Of a stretch of 64,000 nt of DNA, positions 1 to 13,168 are shown piece after piece (positions within the stretch are counted from its first letter, which is position 1; each line of letters opens with the position of its first letter). A program made the translations under genes and the position numbers. The DNA lies in the NCBI GenBank assembly GCA_015680905.1, contig CM027378.1:100771501-100835500 (forward strand), given 5' to 3'. The notes beneath the pieces are model-generated. The model saw nothing but the letters and a program-made list of their open reading frames with translations, was not told the DNA's origin and searched no databases. The stretch comes from Coptis chinensis. Taxonomy: Eukaryota > Streptophyta > Magnoliopsida > Ranunculales > Ranunculaceae.

Positions 1-825
1 ACCATCAATTTATTAAAAGACTATCTTTCATCCCAATAAAAACATCAAACAAACTCTAAGAATAAAAGTATTCAACATCGTATTCTCATGTCATATGAAA
101 ATGTAAACTACGTTATTACATCCATCCAATAAGAATCAGACCTAATAAAAGAACTAACGGACTGCGGGCTCTAGGCAAGAATCCAAATCACACGCCGTGG
201 TTCCACTGCCTTCCACCTATGTTCCCAAGAATACACCCACGTTGCCAAAACAAAGCAAACATGGGTCAGCAAAACAGAATTTGCTGGTATGAGTAGACTA
301 TTCATTTTCAGACTTTAATTATCCAACAAACACTTTATATGTACCCATATCTTAATTATTCTCAGCTTGAAAGACAGATAGTTCCGTCATTTCAACCGAC
401 ATAGTTTCTTCCCAAGCAAGACTTCCATTATATTAACTCATTTTAATAACTAAGTAATTGAATGAAATCTTACCGATATCCACTTCTGTATAAGGGTAGG
501 ACCGCGTCCTTGCACAAAATATTATTAAGTCCTACCCTCCTGCAAACAAAAATTAGAAATTATAAATAAACATATGTATATATCCTATCAATATTCAAAT
601 GTAAGTCCAAGCACACTCGTACAATCAAATCAATTTCTCTTATTAATTAATCGGTTACTTTTCTTATACACCCACCCTTTAGTACCTACTTCACGATTTG
701 CATTCCACACATTTGCTAAATCACACATTCATGTGTGCCTCTTTCCCACCAAATACCACGATATCATAGCCATCTCTGGGATTTCATACACATATTTCAC
801 AGCCTCTTTGAGCATAAAACTCAGG

Positions 826-1095
826 TCATTCATGACACATTCAATGAATACCTTAGGTCATTCCCGCCACATTCAAGGAATACCTATTATATCACTAACG
901 GGTCATTCATGACACATTCAATGAATGCCTTGAGTCATTCCCACCACATTCAAGGAATACAACAAACCCGCAAGGCGAATACCTTAGTTCCTCTCTAGGG
1001 TAGTCCAAACAATCTGGTCATTCATGGCACATTCAATGAATACCCATTTATAACGTTAACGAGCCATTTATGGCACATTCAATAAATACCCACCT
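826..1095. repeat. Degenerate tandem repeat
   Basis: The phrase GTCATTCATGACACATTCAA recurs at 826, 902 and 1017, and more weakly at 1063. A sister phrase, TCATTCCCNCCACATTCAAG, lies between the first copies. Spacing is irregular (about 76, 115 and 46 bases), so this is a decayed, nested tandem array rather than a clean satellite. Confidence 0.75.
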
Positions 1096-1431
1096 AGTAT
1101 ATGACATCATCCGTCATAAAAACTCATTTCCAAAACTTGAGACGTGGAGAGTTCTAAAAGGGTGCGGTAAATTTGTTTACGCATTATTGAATTTTATTAT
1201 ATATATTATTTCAGAGAATGGAGGAGTGTCTTGTTTTATGTATTATTGTTTACGCGCTATTAATTAGATTGATGTCTAAGTGTCATAACATTGTATATCA
1301 TAAAAGACTGAAACATCACATAGTAGTTAATACAAGTACACACGTATATATAGAAAGGTCTTAGCCTAAAGCCAAGCCTGCCAATAACCTTAGACCTATC
1401 CTAATAGACCAAATCATAATCCAAGTTAAAA

Positions 1432-1510
1432 GTCAAATTTGGTCAACTAGTCAAAGTCAACTCTAGTCAACATTCAAAGTCAACCTGCCAAGGGTCAACA
1501 ACAGTCAACC
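1432..1510. promoter_or_regulatory. Dense cluster of GTCAA/TTGAC words
   Basis: About eight GTCAA cores (TTGAC on the minus strand) lie within roughly 80 bases. TTGAC is the core of the W-box bound by plant WRKY factors. Such runs are also common in plant gypsy LTRs, so this may be LTR sequence with or without regulatory effect. Confidence 0.3.
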
Positions 1511-2616
1511 AGTCTTAAACTCATCTAACCCAAAAGCCCAAAGACTAAGGCCCAAATTCTAAAACCTAAGTCCAAAAGTGAAATCTAAAATTTTAAAACA
1601 CTCAAGCCCACCTACTGATTCGGCCCAAGTCCAACAACAAAAGAATTTCACTGGTCATCTTCTTCCTCCCTCACCAGCGCCTCCACCACCACAGCAGCCA
1701 CCATAACCACCACTCGCCACCACTATTAAACCACTCGGTTTTAACCCTTACAAAAAACCCAATATGCCTATACCACAAAATCGCGATTCCCTCCCTTCTC
1801 AAAAATCGCATTTTGGTGGCCATTAATATAATGCTTTTTCAAGCTTCAATCGCCCCCTCTCCAGGACCCATTCAAACATCAAATACCAACCTCAAATCAA
1901 CACATTTAAAAAACCCAACAACAAGAGTTCAAACCAAATTAAACGGGACAGGCAACACCATTAACAGCTTCTTCAAAGCTTCGACATCGCCAACATCTCA
2001 CTACACCAACAATCACAAATCAATTCAAAATAAAACGATATATAACTACCTAGTTTGACCACGACATTTACAGTAACCATTAATCAATTTATGTACTCGT
2101 TTTGTTTCAATGGATCAGGGCAGGTTTTCCGGAGACAATTTTGAACCAGTGAAAAACAATAGTTAAACCATAAAATTTTAAATGTATAATCGACCATATG
2201 AACATAATATGTATTCTCCAATTTCGCCGCATACAGAGTGAGCAAAAACAGAAACTTAAAATGAGCAGTAAAACAGAAAACTGATATCTTTATAACTTTG
2301 TCAGTAAACCCAAAAACAGGCCGTAAGAGTAATAAGAGTAAGAAATTTCATGTTCAGTGAAGTGAAAGATGTATTCTCTACTCACCCGTAGTACGCCCTA
2401 ACTATCAACTAGCTATCAGTAGATTTCCAGAAAAACTTCCTTTTTCAATTCTCTCTTAGTAAAACTCTCCCTTTTCTTTTCTGTGTAAAACACTCCATGC
2501 AAACTCCTTTTGTTTTCAAACCCCCCCTAAAAACAAGGAAAGAAGGTTTTTCTCTTAACCCTACTGGGTTTCCTATCCTTACTAATATCTATCCTATTTT
2601 TGTTTTATCTATTATC

Positions 2617-2617
<1 letters not shown>

Positions 2618-2649
<32 letters not shown>
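2618..2649. repeat. (ATT)n microsatellite
   Basis: About ten uninterrupted ATT units lie near the edge of the probable LTR block. Confidence 0.95.
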
Positions 2650-2650
<1 letters not shown>

Positions 2651-2686
2651 CTAGGAAAAATAAAAGAAACAGACGGGGTGTTATAA

Positions 2687-5600
2687 AAATATTCAGAAAT
2701 AAAATAGATAGGTCATAACCGAAATAATAAATGAGTTTCCTAAAAACATAAAACTATATAACAGTCATGAGCAAGGAAACCAAACGCTAAATAATACTAA
2801 ATACAATCACAATTTAGTATATATGGATAACTGCAATGTAAAACATAAATATAAAAGTGGGGGGTCATAAATGAAGGAAAAAAGTAAAACAGACTACATA
2901 CCAAAAGAGAAAGAATGGGAGAACTTTTTGGCTATGCTGCATTTAAGAATGATAATCTAAAATAATGTCATCTTAAAAAACAGTTAATCAAGAGGGAAGA
3001 GGTGTATTTTTACAATGTGAATCAACATAAATGAGAAACATAAAGACCCGCAAAAGACGGGTAGACACCCATTTGAAGGTTAACCTTTATATTAAAAAAT
3101 TGACCCACAGACCAAACATTTTATAGCAAACAATAAAATCATATACAATAAAAAGAAGCAACTAATAGATGTAAGTAAATATTAACTCTTGAACAATGTC
3201 TCATACTTTGCTAAACAATTGCAAAACTCAAGACACCATTATGTGTAATTATTAGGCCCAAAAAAGTATAATGAATGAAAGTTGTCAGAGAAAATTAGAA
3301 TACCATCAAATAAAAGAAAATAAATATACTGAAAATATTCAATCCCAGAATTTATTAGTGTGACCAATTTGAATTAAGACACTGAAATTGGAAAGCAAAG
3401 AATTAAAGAATATAACTATGAATTAGAACAAAAACCAATAATCTTTAAAAATGAACATGAACCATAATAATAAACAATCTTGCCACTCCCATTGCTATTT
3501 GAGGATGTGTGAGAAAATGTGAATGAACCATTTTTCTAGAAAAGAAAAAAAAAATTGCATAAAAAAAAAACAAATGAAAATATATATGGCGTGTCTGAAA
3601 ACAAAAAATTCAAATTGAATGCAAAACTATAGACTATGGTGAGTTCAACGTGCTGGGCGCTTCGATCAACCGAAACTTCTGGCACGAATACAAATGAAAG
3701 GGTATACGTGCTCCAGAAAATTCATACAATTAAAGAACAGGCCGGGAAGCGTGTGCCAAAACTTAATGACGGTGAAAACAGTGATACAATGATTTGAAAA
3801 AATTAGGAACAAAAACAACTACTATTCATTAACAAAACAAATCTGTTCGAATAAAAATGAAAATAATTTTTTAGGAGATCGACATTTGTATTAGGAATAG
3901 AAAGTTTGTAACAAAAAATCCTGAAAGTAATTGTTCCAAGTGTAGACTCCGTATGGCCTTGCAGAGTTAAGAGTGAAGAAGACAATGAAATCTTGGAAGT
4001 TGTTTCTTTCTTTTTTTGGGAGAGCGAAACGGTGTGCTGTTTCGGTTGATTTAAGGAGCAAAAGAAAGAGTATGGTTGCTCAATTTTTTTGCGGTTGTAA
4101 TTTAAGGGTTGTAAAGGGCAAAACATGTTTACCAATTTACCCTTTCAACAAATAGTAAAAAGAAAGTGGATGTCCAACTTTCCAGTACCCTTTGGATTTA
4201 AAACTTTGGTCTAAAACCGGGAATACGGGAACTAATTGGAAAATCCAATATCTGCTTTATATATAAGATTAATGTCATATGGTTAACAATTTGTATCTTC
4301 ATTTTAATGCATTTGATTGCAGAACTTTACACTCACATCTCTTTGGGTTGGAGATTGTAATGACAATGAACTAATCAATTTTAGTTTTCACATGGTAAAT
4401 AGTCTTTTCACGCTATTATGTTTTTGATCCATGCCATGAACATTTTTTTTTTTTTTTTTTTTTTTTTTGGATTTTGGAAACTAGAATTTTAGAATGTAAA
4501 GTTTGTGTGTAGGTATTTCATTTTTGTTTCTCTCACTTATTGTTGAGCCTCAACGTCACTTGTGATGTAAATAGGGATCAAATGGTTTGCTCATGATTGT
4601 GTTTGTTAAGTTGTTTGCTTCATAATTCCACGTAGCATATAATGATATGCTTACCAAGCTGCAATTGTTGCAAGTGGTCCGTCCGGCAATTCATATTGTA
4701 CGTCAACAACCCACATTGTGTTGCTCAAAGTTTGTTATATAATTTGGCCAACTTTGTACAATACTACATTTGATTAGGCCCTTATCATTTATTACTCTCA
4801 CCATACTGTATGCTTCCTTCTCCTATTGCTCAATTATCCTTTTCGTACTGATTTAATGGTTATGGGATCAACACTTATCTATATCATCATTCATTACTTC
4901 ATGGGATCCCTTACTTCATTAGCTTCCACGTGTTTTGAAAATTTTCACTTGATGAGCTGATGTTTTGGTAAGCAAGTAGCATGCCAACACAACCAGAATT
5001 TGTCTAATAGACTTTCTTCTCATCATTGGGGTTTGTCCTCATTAATATGCTTGAAAACTATATTTTGTTGTAACAACATTTTTGAGAATCTCTTTATTGT
5101 GAATGTTGCAAGGTGGTGGTAGTAGGATAATGTACTCAAGGATATATTTGATTTGATCAATTTGCACTTACAAACACTGAGTACTGGCGTAATAGAATCT
5201 ACGATAATGGATCTGCTTGGGTGAAAGTGGCATGGGGCAAAAACTTAGGCATACATGCACATTTCTTCCTAACTCTTAATCGATAATTTTTCTCTGTCTC
5301 TCGATTTCATGGGAGTTCAACTCATAAAAAGAGAACTTTAAACTGCACTTATGACTCTTGAGGAAGCTCTACGTGATAAGTGTATGTACTTCAAAGCCAG
5401 TTCTCAAGAATGCATAAAAACAAGTTTTGGACTAAGTTCTTGCAAAATCAGGAATTTTCCTTTTACTTTCCTATTCATGAATTTATAAAGACTGAATTGG
5501 GTTGTAAACATATTCATCTCTGTACATGGTACTATAGAAAGATTCACCCGTCAGTTGTCAGTTCTTTTTTAAAATGCATATAAACTATTCATTGTAATAA

Positions 5601-6295
5601 TTGATTTGTGATTAGTACTCATTGTAATTGCCAAGTAGATTGTCCCATTCAATTCGTGTTTATTTTGATCTTAATACGTTGTAACCACATACTTTAAATT
5701 AGATGTTATTTTTTGAAAATTAATTTTTTTTATGTAGATATGACTTCTATTAGTGGACCTCTATTATCAGTATAAAGTGGCGAACCACCATATGACTAAT
5801 TTTAGATTCGAAAAGTAAAATTATAGACGTAAAGTAACAATCTTTCAAAAAAAAGAAAAAGTTCTAGATTGATCCACTAAAGAATTTCTTTCTTATTATT
5901 TGATCAAGTTTCACTAATTTTCATCTTTGTATTTCTTTCTTATTATTTGATCGAGAAAGAAGATTTTTTTTTACAAATTGTTGTCTTAGTCTATGATCTA
6001 TGAATGTAGTGCCATTTAATAAGACTTTTCTTATCTAATATTCATCCAAATTGGTAAATAGTTCGAACAAAATAAACCCTAGCACTACAACTTAGAAATG
6101 GCATCCGTGTTGAAGACACAGACAATTTCTAGTATCTAATAAAACAAGTAGGGGGATTCTACATCATAAGGTGAGACGTGATCGGTACACCCCATAGTCA
6201 CTAAAATATCAAGAGGGGTGTGAGTTAAAAGGTTTTTTTTAGGGTGAGTTAAAATATTTTTCTCACCTCAGCTCAATCTACTCCTCACAAAAAAA
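2687..6295. other. No recognisable gene
   Basis: This is AT-rich sequence with short open frames that resemble nothing I recognise and have no exon pattern. It holds a run of 26 T at 4443-4468. No transposon ends with target duplications were identified. Confidence 0.6.
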
Positions 6296-6736
6296 TCAAC
6301 AATGGACTGAACTTTTTATGAGCATGGGCTCATTAAAAAAATAAATGGTAATGGAGCATACCCTAATCCTTAACAAATTAACATAAAATAAATGTAGCAA
6401 ATATAACTCACGTGCGCATATTACACCACTTGGTGCGATTGACAAATCTAACAAAATTCCTTGTAAAATACAATGAGAGGACTTCATAAAAGGGTAAAAC
6501 TCATCAACTGGGGCTTGCTGATTATATGTTTGCAGATCTAGCAAAAAGAAGAGGTTGCTACTAAGGTATCTTCTATCTTTTAGTAAAGGGTGAAAAACGT
6601 TTGAACAAAAATGATTGTTCCCTTTGTTGCAAGATGGATGTTGAAAATGTACTGAATAATTATTGGTTAATGAAGTCTTGAAGCAACGACAAGTTTTTGT
6701 TTTGTAAAGTAAACTAATGAAACGTCCATTTCTCAC
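6296..6736 (-). other. Unrecognised 146-codon open frame
   Basis: This open frame runs from an ATG at 6736 to a stop at 6296. The product has no recognisable motif, signal peptide or membrane pattern and is rich in Leu, Ser, Tyr and Cys, as expected of AT-rich non-coding DNA. It is open for longer than most frames here, so it is listed, but it is most likely a chance frame. Confidence 0.12.
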
Positions 6737-7959
6737 ACTCTCTCATGTGCCATAGTCTAAAATAGGACCACAACGAAGGTAGCAGGGAGAGGTAATGTAA
6801 TAAGGCCACCATCTCTTTAGTTGCTATATGCCGACAGGTTTTTATGTGGCCCAACCACAATGTGTACCAAAATGCGTTTTCGATGTCAGAGTCTTTACAC
6901 TATTAGACAAACACCTCTTTCTCTATCTATTCAATTCATCCAAGCCATGTGGTCCGCAGGGCCAAAATCTAAGATGAGATGAAAAACAATGACCCTAGGC
7001 CGTTAGAGCTTAAGCACCATCATATCCGCCTTACATGGCAAAAATCTTTGTAAATCGTGATTAATTAATTGGTCTAATTATTGAAAATCTTTATCCTGAT
7101 TTGCCAAGATGATTAGCTAGCCGATGCTTAGGAAAAGAAAAGCGGTTGCTCTAAGCACCAAGGAGCAAACTTAGTTTACCACTCTCCAGATTGATTTCTT
7201 CTGAAAAATATTGATGTTGAATATAGTGTATCTATCAAACCAAAACAACTGTTTGGTATATCATTTTCGATTCTGATTATGCGCTGGACGGATCAAATGC
7301 ACTTGCTTTTCATTCGATAATCCTGGTTTGGTGTATGTATTAGTCAGTTATAGGTTGGCAAGTTGCTATAGTTCATTTTTTTAAAAAAAATATTGCCATA
7401 TTATGATTTTTTTTTTTTTTTTTTTTTGCTAACTCATATAACATGCTTTTTTGGGGATAAATCACATTATGGACTACGAGTAATGAATAACTGATATATG
7501 GCCATATATGGGACATGGACTGATCATGGTTGTGTGTTTTGATTGTTTTCTATCAATCTTTTTCTTGTTCACTCAAATTTTTTAACAATAAGTCAATAAT
7601 AGATGAGAGAATGAGAATTCCATTTAAGGAAAGTTTAGAAGGTGCGATAACGGGAATGGTCGGTTTTGGATATAGAGTTGGGCGAGTTCCTCAAAGGGAA
7701 ACACCAAAAAAGAATTGTTTGTCAGATTTTCTGAATGAAAGCGATCTATCGTTAACCATACTTTATCCCATGGTCCTAGATTCTCACACATCATGCCCAC
7801 TTTCCCTTCCCGTCTCTGACTTCATTATTGGTACACTTGTTACTTGTATGTTATATGTGACATGGTGACCACACCAACTCCTTCCAACTCTTACTAAATT
7901 TGTACTTTTCTCCTTCTAATGACGGCTTTTACTGGACACACTCCTTAACTATAAACAAA
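6737..7959. other. No recognisable gene
   Basis: Non-coding AT-rich sequence with a T-run near 7410-7427. A 112-codon plus-strand frame at 7530-7868 shows no family features. The left end of MULE A begins somewhere in the last part of this stretch or just after it. Confidence 0.5.
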
Positions 7960-8658
7960 TTTGAGATGCCCCCTCGAACATTGCCTCTTACACCAAGAAA
8001 TGCGGCTCCCACCCTTGTCTTCCTAACCCGTTACTCTAAACCTCCCCCATATTGGCCCAACCCATTTAACCCCTTTATTTTTAAGCTTTTATAAAATAAA
8101 CTCTCTGTTTTTGTGAAAGTAATAAAATATCGGTCTACTTTTAAATTCCAAACGAAATTTATTTTCTTTTTTACCCTTTCTCTTTTCCAGCACGCAACTC
8201 ATCATTTTGGGGTATTTATTCTCACTATTTTTAACCAACAAGGACACAAAGAACACACCGATTTTACTTCGAAGTTGAGTTCTATTTTCGTGATTTGATC
8301 TCTTCATTCTCACATCATTGAAGAATAAGGTTCGGCATAAAAGAAATCTTCTTCTTTTAACTTTTGTTTTAACCTCTTTTCAATACACTTCTTTGAACTT
8401 TTGATTATCCTATTTTCAATCATCTTCGTTATTTTAATTTTACTTTTTCTAAATCTTTTTCGTTGGATTCATGCCATTAAAATTTAAATTGGTGATATTC
8501 TCATGTTTTAAATGCTGAAAATACTGAATACTGCATATCTATGTAAATATAAATTTACAGATATATGACTGCTGAAAATACTACATACCTATGTAAATAT
8601 AGATTTACAGATATATGACTATGTAAAAATACATTTACATAAATTCATTAGTTTTTCT

Positions 8659-10760
8659 TTGTTGTTTTTTGCAAATGCAAACATAAATAGGACTGTTCTT
8701 TTTGTTATTATCTACGATAAGCAAATTATGAGTGTCCAAGTTGGGACTAATGATATAATTGGTGATTTGAAGCATACAATTTCTAAAAGGTGGTATGACC
8801 TTACTCCATTGTTTATCGAACTTTCTTTTATAAGGGATTTGAAGTGTATTGTGATAGATACTGACTCGGAGCTTCAATCCCTTGTTGGCTTCAATTTGGT
8901 TAAAGGTTTTGATACATTCTTGATAACGCCATCGTTAAGAGAATTTTTTGCTTTGCGCAACGCTAGTTCTAGTTCCAAAGTCTCTCTTTGGGCTTCTTCT
9001 TGAACTTTTACAGATTTGGTTGCTAGCTCTTCTATGTCTTCTACTGCATATGATGAAAAATATGTTAAGGTTGCTTCTTGCCTATTTTGACTGGTGTAGG
9101 ACAGAGATTTCCTAGTGGTGCTCCAATATTGAGGAAAACTTCAACTCTTGGATCTTATTGGAACGCCACTTGCCTATCACTGCAATGGTGAACGAGATCC
9201 GTGGGAAAATTATGAAAATGATGTCTAATAATCGGCGGGAGTCGTCCAGGAGCTAGACTACTATCCTATATATATCCGACTATGGAAACTTTATTAGCTG
9301 AGAGGATCGAGGTGGGGAGAAGTTGGGTGGTTCTCAAGTCAAGGGATGGTATTTTCGAAGTGCATGCTACCCATATTCACTTAGTTGACTTGAATAGAAG
9401 TCATTGCTCTAGTAATTGGTGGAGAATCAAAGGATTCCCTTGTGCACATGCACTGCGCTCTATTTTGGCTAGGGATGTCTCTTTTTGCCGAATTTCCAAT
9501 TTTTCCGAAATCCGACCCGAAATTGGTCTGGCTCTGGGTGTAGTTTTCATGGGCCGATTTTCCGATTTCCGAAAATTCCGAAAAAAAATTGGATCGGATT
9601 TGGATATAATTCTAAAACCCGATCCGATCCGAAATTTCCCGATATTATTGCCAATTTATTAGAAAATATATACTTCTCTCACTATCCACTTGATTAGATC
9701 TCGACCGTTCATTCATTTTCTAGTTTTTACTTCCAAAACAAAACAAAAACATAACCTAGCCGCTTACTTCCCCACTTGAATTGGACCACTCGTCATTCAT
9801 TACACCGATGCGCCATAACAACAATGATATGGAAAAAAAATGTCATTGAGTCATACAATGACTTCCGGACCAATCCAAAAGCCAAATTCCAATAGATAGA
9901 ATATTATGTAAAGCTACTTAGAGTCCAAGACCATAATCGATTATTTATACGGCATAACTTCACGCTTCAATTTCCACACACTAAAAAAAGATTGAAACAT
10001 TACAAATACCCCGGACTTTAACCGAATGCAATGCTTGCTATTGGTGGTCGCGGTGTTCTTTTTCTTTTTTTCTTGGATCACTTGTTTGAATGAAAATGGT
10101 TTTCTCGGTAAACAAGTGCATATTGTTGTTGGTACATTGGTGTTGTGGACATAGTTTTTCTCCCTATAATGAACATTGGCATTATGATATTCCAAAAATA
10201 ATTGAAAGTAAAGAGATCTTTGAAAATTTACCAAGTATTCTGAAATTTCCGAATTATTCCGAAATTTCCGAAATTGGAAATATATTTTGAATCCGAAAAA
10301 AAATTGGATCGGATTTGGTTAGCATATTAGGTTCCGAAAAAAATTTGGAAAAATTCCGAAGGAGGTTAATCCGATCCGATCCGAAGTCACCCCTAATTTT
10401 GGCTGATAGATTGAATGTGTATACCTACTGTGATAGCTTTTTCTATTCTCAGACACTCCGCGATAGTTATTCAAGAGATATAATACTTGTGGATAACAAT
10501 AAAATGCCAAATGCCTGCTAAGATACCAAGTGTGCCTAATTTACTACCTCTAGATCTGAAAAGGAAGATAAGGAGACCAGATAAGAAACGGAAGCAAAAC
10601 ACGAGTGCTGCAAGAGGTATGCAGAAGAACAAGTTCCCTTGCTTTGGCCACCGTACTGTATGCAGAAGAACAAGTTCTCTTGCTTTGGCCACCGCATCAA
10701 GAACCCAAAAAAGTGGGCTCCACTCCTACAACATGCTCTGCACCGATTCAATTATCTATT
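8659..10760 (+). pseudogene. MULE transposase remnant (MULE A)
   Basis: The N-terminal part (8659-9110) is a PB1/ubiquitin-like region with words such as CIVIDTDSELQSLV, followed by a Ser-rich linker; both match the transposase of MULE B. The sequence then jumps at about 9115 to [16 protein letters not shown], which lies after the catalytic Glu region, so about 1.3 kb encoding the DNA-binding and DDE core is deleted relative to B. The SWIM zinc-finger part follows (9282-9470: WWRIKGFPCAHALRSI). Its first pair reads C-S-S rather than C-S-C, so one zinc ligand is lost. A hAT insertion at 9470-10395 splits the frame between Ala and Asp of SILAD, and the C-terminal basic tail resumes at 10396. 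It cannot encode an active transposase. Confidence 0.85.
9470..10395. mobile_element. Non-autonomous hAT element, 926 bp, with 8-bp target duplication
   Basis: The ends are TAGGGATGTC and, inverted, TAGGGGTGAC (8 of 10 match), fitting the hAT consensus. The element is flanked by perfect 8-bp duplications ATTTTGGC at 9462-9469 and 10396-10403. Removing the element rejoins the transposase words SILA and D..LNVYTYCD seen uninterrupted in MULE B, which independently confirms the borders. Both subterminal zones carry many copies of TTCCGAAA and GATCCGAT in both directions, as expected for hAT transposase binding. It has no coding capacity. Confidence 0.92.
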
Positions 10761-10959
10761 CTTTGATAGTTGCTCTTATATAAAAACAAGATGTCGATGA
10801 ACTTGCAATCTTTGATCTAGTATTTGATGTTGCTCGTATATAAAAAATGATATGTCATTGAACTTGTTTTCTTTTTTCTGGTGTTGGATTTTATATGTTA
10901 TGTTTTTTAGTTTGAGATTTTTAAAACAGCTAGTCAAAAGAGGTTTTGTATTACTGTGT

Positions 10960-11640
10960 AATGATATTTTTACATAGTAACTTTGGGAATGAAATTAGCT
11001 TGACACCTGATAGAATATATATAAATATATTTTTACATAGCTATTATATATAAAAATCTATATTGACATTGTCAGTGGAGCTATAAAAACTTAAATTTAC
11101 ATAGTAACTTTTGAGATTAAAAAATTCCCGACACCTGACAGAATATATGTAAATATATTTTTACATAGTCATATATATGTAAAACTATATTTACATAGTC
11201 ACTAAAGCTATGAAAACTTAAATTTATATAGTAATTTTTGGGATTGAAAATTTACCGACACCTGACAGAATATATATAAATGTATTTTTACATAGTGCAT
11301 ATATATGTAAAACTATATTTACATAGTCACTAAAGCTATAAAAACTTAAATTTACATAGTAACTTGATCTATGAAAATTTAAATTTAGAAAAGTGTGTTT
11401 ATAAGTCTGCAAACAAATAAGAAATTATGTATGATAAATTGTTTTCACATAGCATTTCTTTGAAATTGACCAATCTAACATCTGACAGAATGAACTCATG
11501 TACTTTTATATGACTTGTTAACATGTATATTTACACAATAGATTACTACAATTGATATCTGACAGAACTTATTTATGTATATTTAAATTTACATAGTAAC
11601 TTGATTTATGAAAACTTAAATTTTCATAGAGAAAACATAT
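10960..11640. repeat. AT-rich tandem repeats with palindromic core (MULE A)
   Basis: Units of about 110-130 bases repeat roughly four times. Each carries GACACCTGA(C/T)AGAATATAT, a TATGTAAA...TTTACATA palindrome and AAAACTTAAATTTACATAGT. The same phrases appear inverted at 25915-26250 in MULE B, also just beyond the 3' end of the transposase, so the array is a conserved part of this element family. Confidence 0.85.
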
Positions 11641-11659
11641 CATAACCCATGCAAAATTA

Positions 11660-12099
11660 TTTTTACACAATATATTTCTAAAACGTAACAAACCCAACTC
11701 AGATTACCAACTAAAAAGATAAACCAACTGAAAAAGATAAAACAGATTCCTATTACACCATTTACCAACAACACATTAAGCCATATCACCTTTTTTTACA
11801 TCGAGAATTCTAACAATTATAGTCCTTACATCAAAGATCTAATAACAAATCTAACAAGAACTTATTAAACAAAAATCAACTCTAAGCCTTTTCTCAAAAT
11901 CCACCATGTTCATTGTTAGGATATGGTAAGCTTTAAGCCTTTTCTCAAAATCTGCCACAAGACCAAGTGTAGGTAATGCAAAAGCTCTAAAGGTTTTGTA
12001 CGACTTATTCTCATTTAAATTTTGTTACAATTAGAGGAAACTAATTAATAACAAACACTATCTATGCAAAGTTTAAAATGGCATAAATGAATTAATACG
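11660..12099. other. No gene; interior of MULE A
   Basis: Non-coding AT-rich sequence between the palindromic array and the minisatellite. In the equivalent position MULE B carries the Ulp1-like gene region. Nothing of that gene is recognisable here. Confidence 0.5.
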
Positions 12100-12900
12100 C
12101 AAATTAAAAATGCAGCGTAAAACTACTATGCAAATTTAAGAATGCAGAGTAAAACTACTATACAAATCAGGGGCGACCCTGAGTTTTGGGGGGGCCTAGG
12201 TGAGTTTCGAAATTGGGGCCGATGTAAGTATTATGTAAAAACAAAACAAAAAAAACATCACACTTTGAAAGTTAGATGCAAGTATCTAGTTGTCTTTTTT
12301 GCACTCTTGCACTAACAAAACTTAATTTGAAAGTTAAAAAATGTAGCATAAGCGGAACATAGTGGGTAATATATATCAACATTAAAAACTGGAGTACGTA
12401 ATTTTAAAAATAATCACAACTAAATGGCTTGTTAAATTGGTTATTACTTAGCTGACTTATTACATGTGGCAGTGAGTACAGAGTTAATGGGACTTGGCGT
12501 TGTTGAGGGACCTCTTTTGGGCCTAAAATATTGGGTATAATTGAAATGGGCTTTGAGTGGGATATAGAGACATAGTTGATAGTTGGATCTGGCAAGACTG
12601 GGGGCCCTATTTTGGGCCAAAAGCTTGGGGCCCAGCCCCCCACTTTGTGTGGATTCTCGAGGTGGCAATCGATACAAATCTAAGATTGCAGAATAAAACT
12701 ACTACACAAATTTAAAAATACATAATAAAACTACCACCACACATTACACAAACATAAAAAAGCAGAGTAAAAACATTACGCAAATTTAAAAATATAGAGA
12801 AAAAACTACTACGAAAATATAAAAATGCATAGTAAAACTACTACATACACAAACATAAAAATGCAGAATAAACCCAAACTTAAAATTGCAAAACTATGAA
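12100..12900. repeat. Degenerate ~34-base minisatellite
   Basis: The phrase GCAGAGTAAAACTACTA followed by (C/T)ACAAATTTAAAAAT repeats many times with drift. The array is interrupted at 12168-12671 by a hAT-like insertion and resumes in register after it. It lies in the right-hand subterminal part of MULE A. Confidence 0.8.
12168..12671. mobile_element. hAT-like insertion, 504 bp, with 8-bp target duplication
   Basis: The duplication ATACAAAT lies at 12160-12167 and 12672-12679, and minisatellite units continue on both sides. The left end CAGGGGCGACC is typical of hAT non-autonomous elements. The right end (inverted CGATTGCCACC) matches it only weakly, so terminal decay is likely. The interior is GGGCC-rich, unlike its AT-rich surroundings, and is non-coding. 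Confidence 0.75.
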
Positions 12901-13129
12901 AACTATAAAATACAGAGTAAAAGCATTAAATAAATATAAATTCGTATTTACAAACTAACTCGCATATGAAAATTCATTTTTTCTTACAAATTTCTAAAAA
13001 TAGGATTAAAGGTTGAAGATTCTCACTAGATTTGGTTTGTTTGCCGTAGTTTTTGGAGCAGTCATCTTCTCAATTTTATCTCCATCTCTTCTAGAACTTG
13101 AAAGTTCGATTTTTTTTGTTTGGATTTTC

Positions 13130-13131
<2 letters not shown>

Positions 13132-13163
<32 letters not shown>
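13132..13163. repeat. Run of 32 T
   Basis: A homopolymer near the right end of MULE A. Its length is probably variable and prone to sequencing error. Confidence 0.95.

Positions 13164-13168
<5 letters not shown>

Larger units (their letters stand above)
1..2686 (-). repeat. Probable part of a long Ty3/gypsy-type LTR (minus orientation)
   Basis: On the minus strand the block begins TATAACACCCCG at about 2686, close to the TGTAACACCC start of many plant Del/Tekay-type gypsy LTRs. It is non-coding and rich in short repeats and clustered GTCAA words, as in such long LTRs. No second LTR, primer-binding site or target duplication was found in the window, so the assignment rests on sequence character only. 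An ordinary repeat-rich intergenic stretch is the alternative. Confidence 0.3.

Noticed and set aside
7530-7868. 112-codon plus-strand frame as a gene
   Set aside because: No recognisable motif, no exon structure and no promoter context; typical of chance frames in AT-rich DNA.
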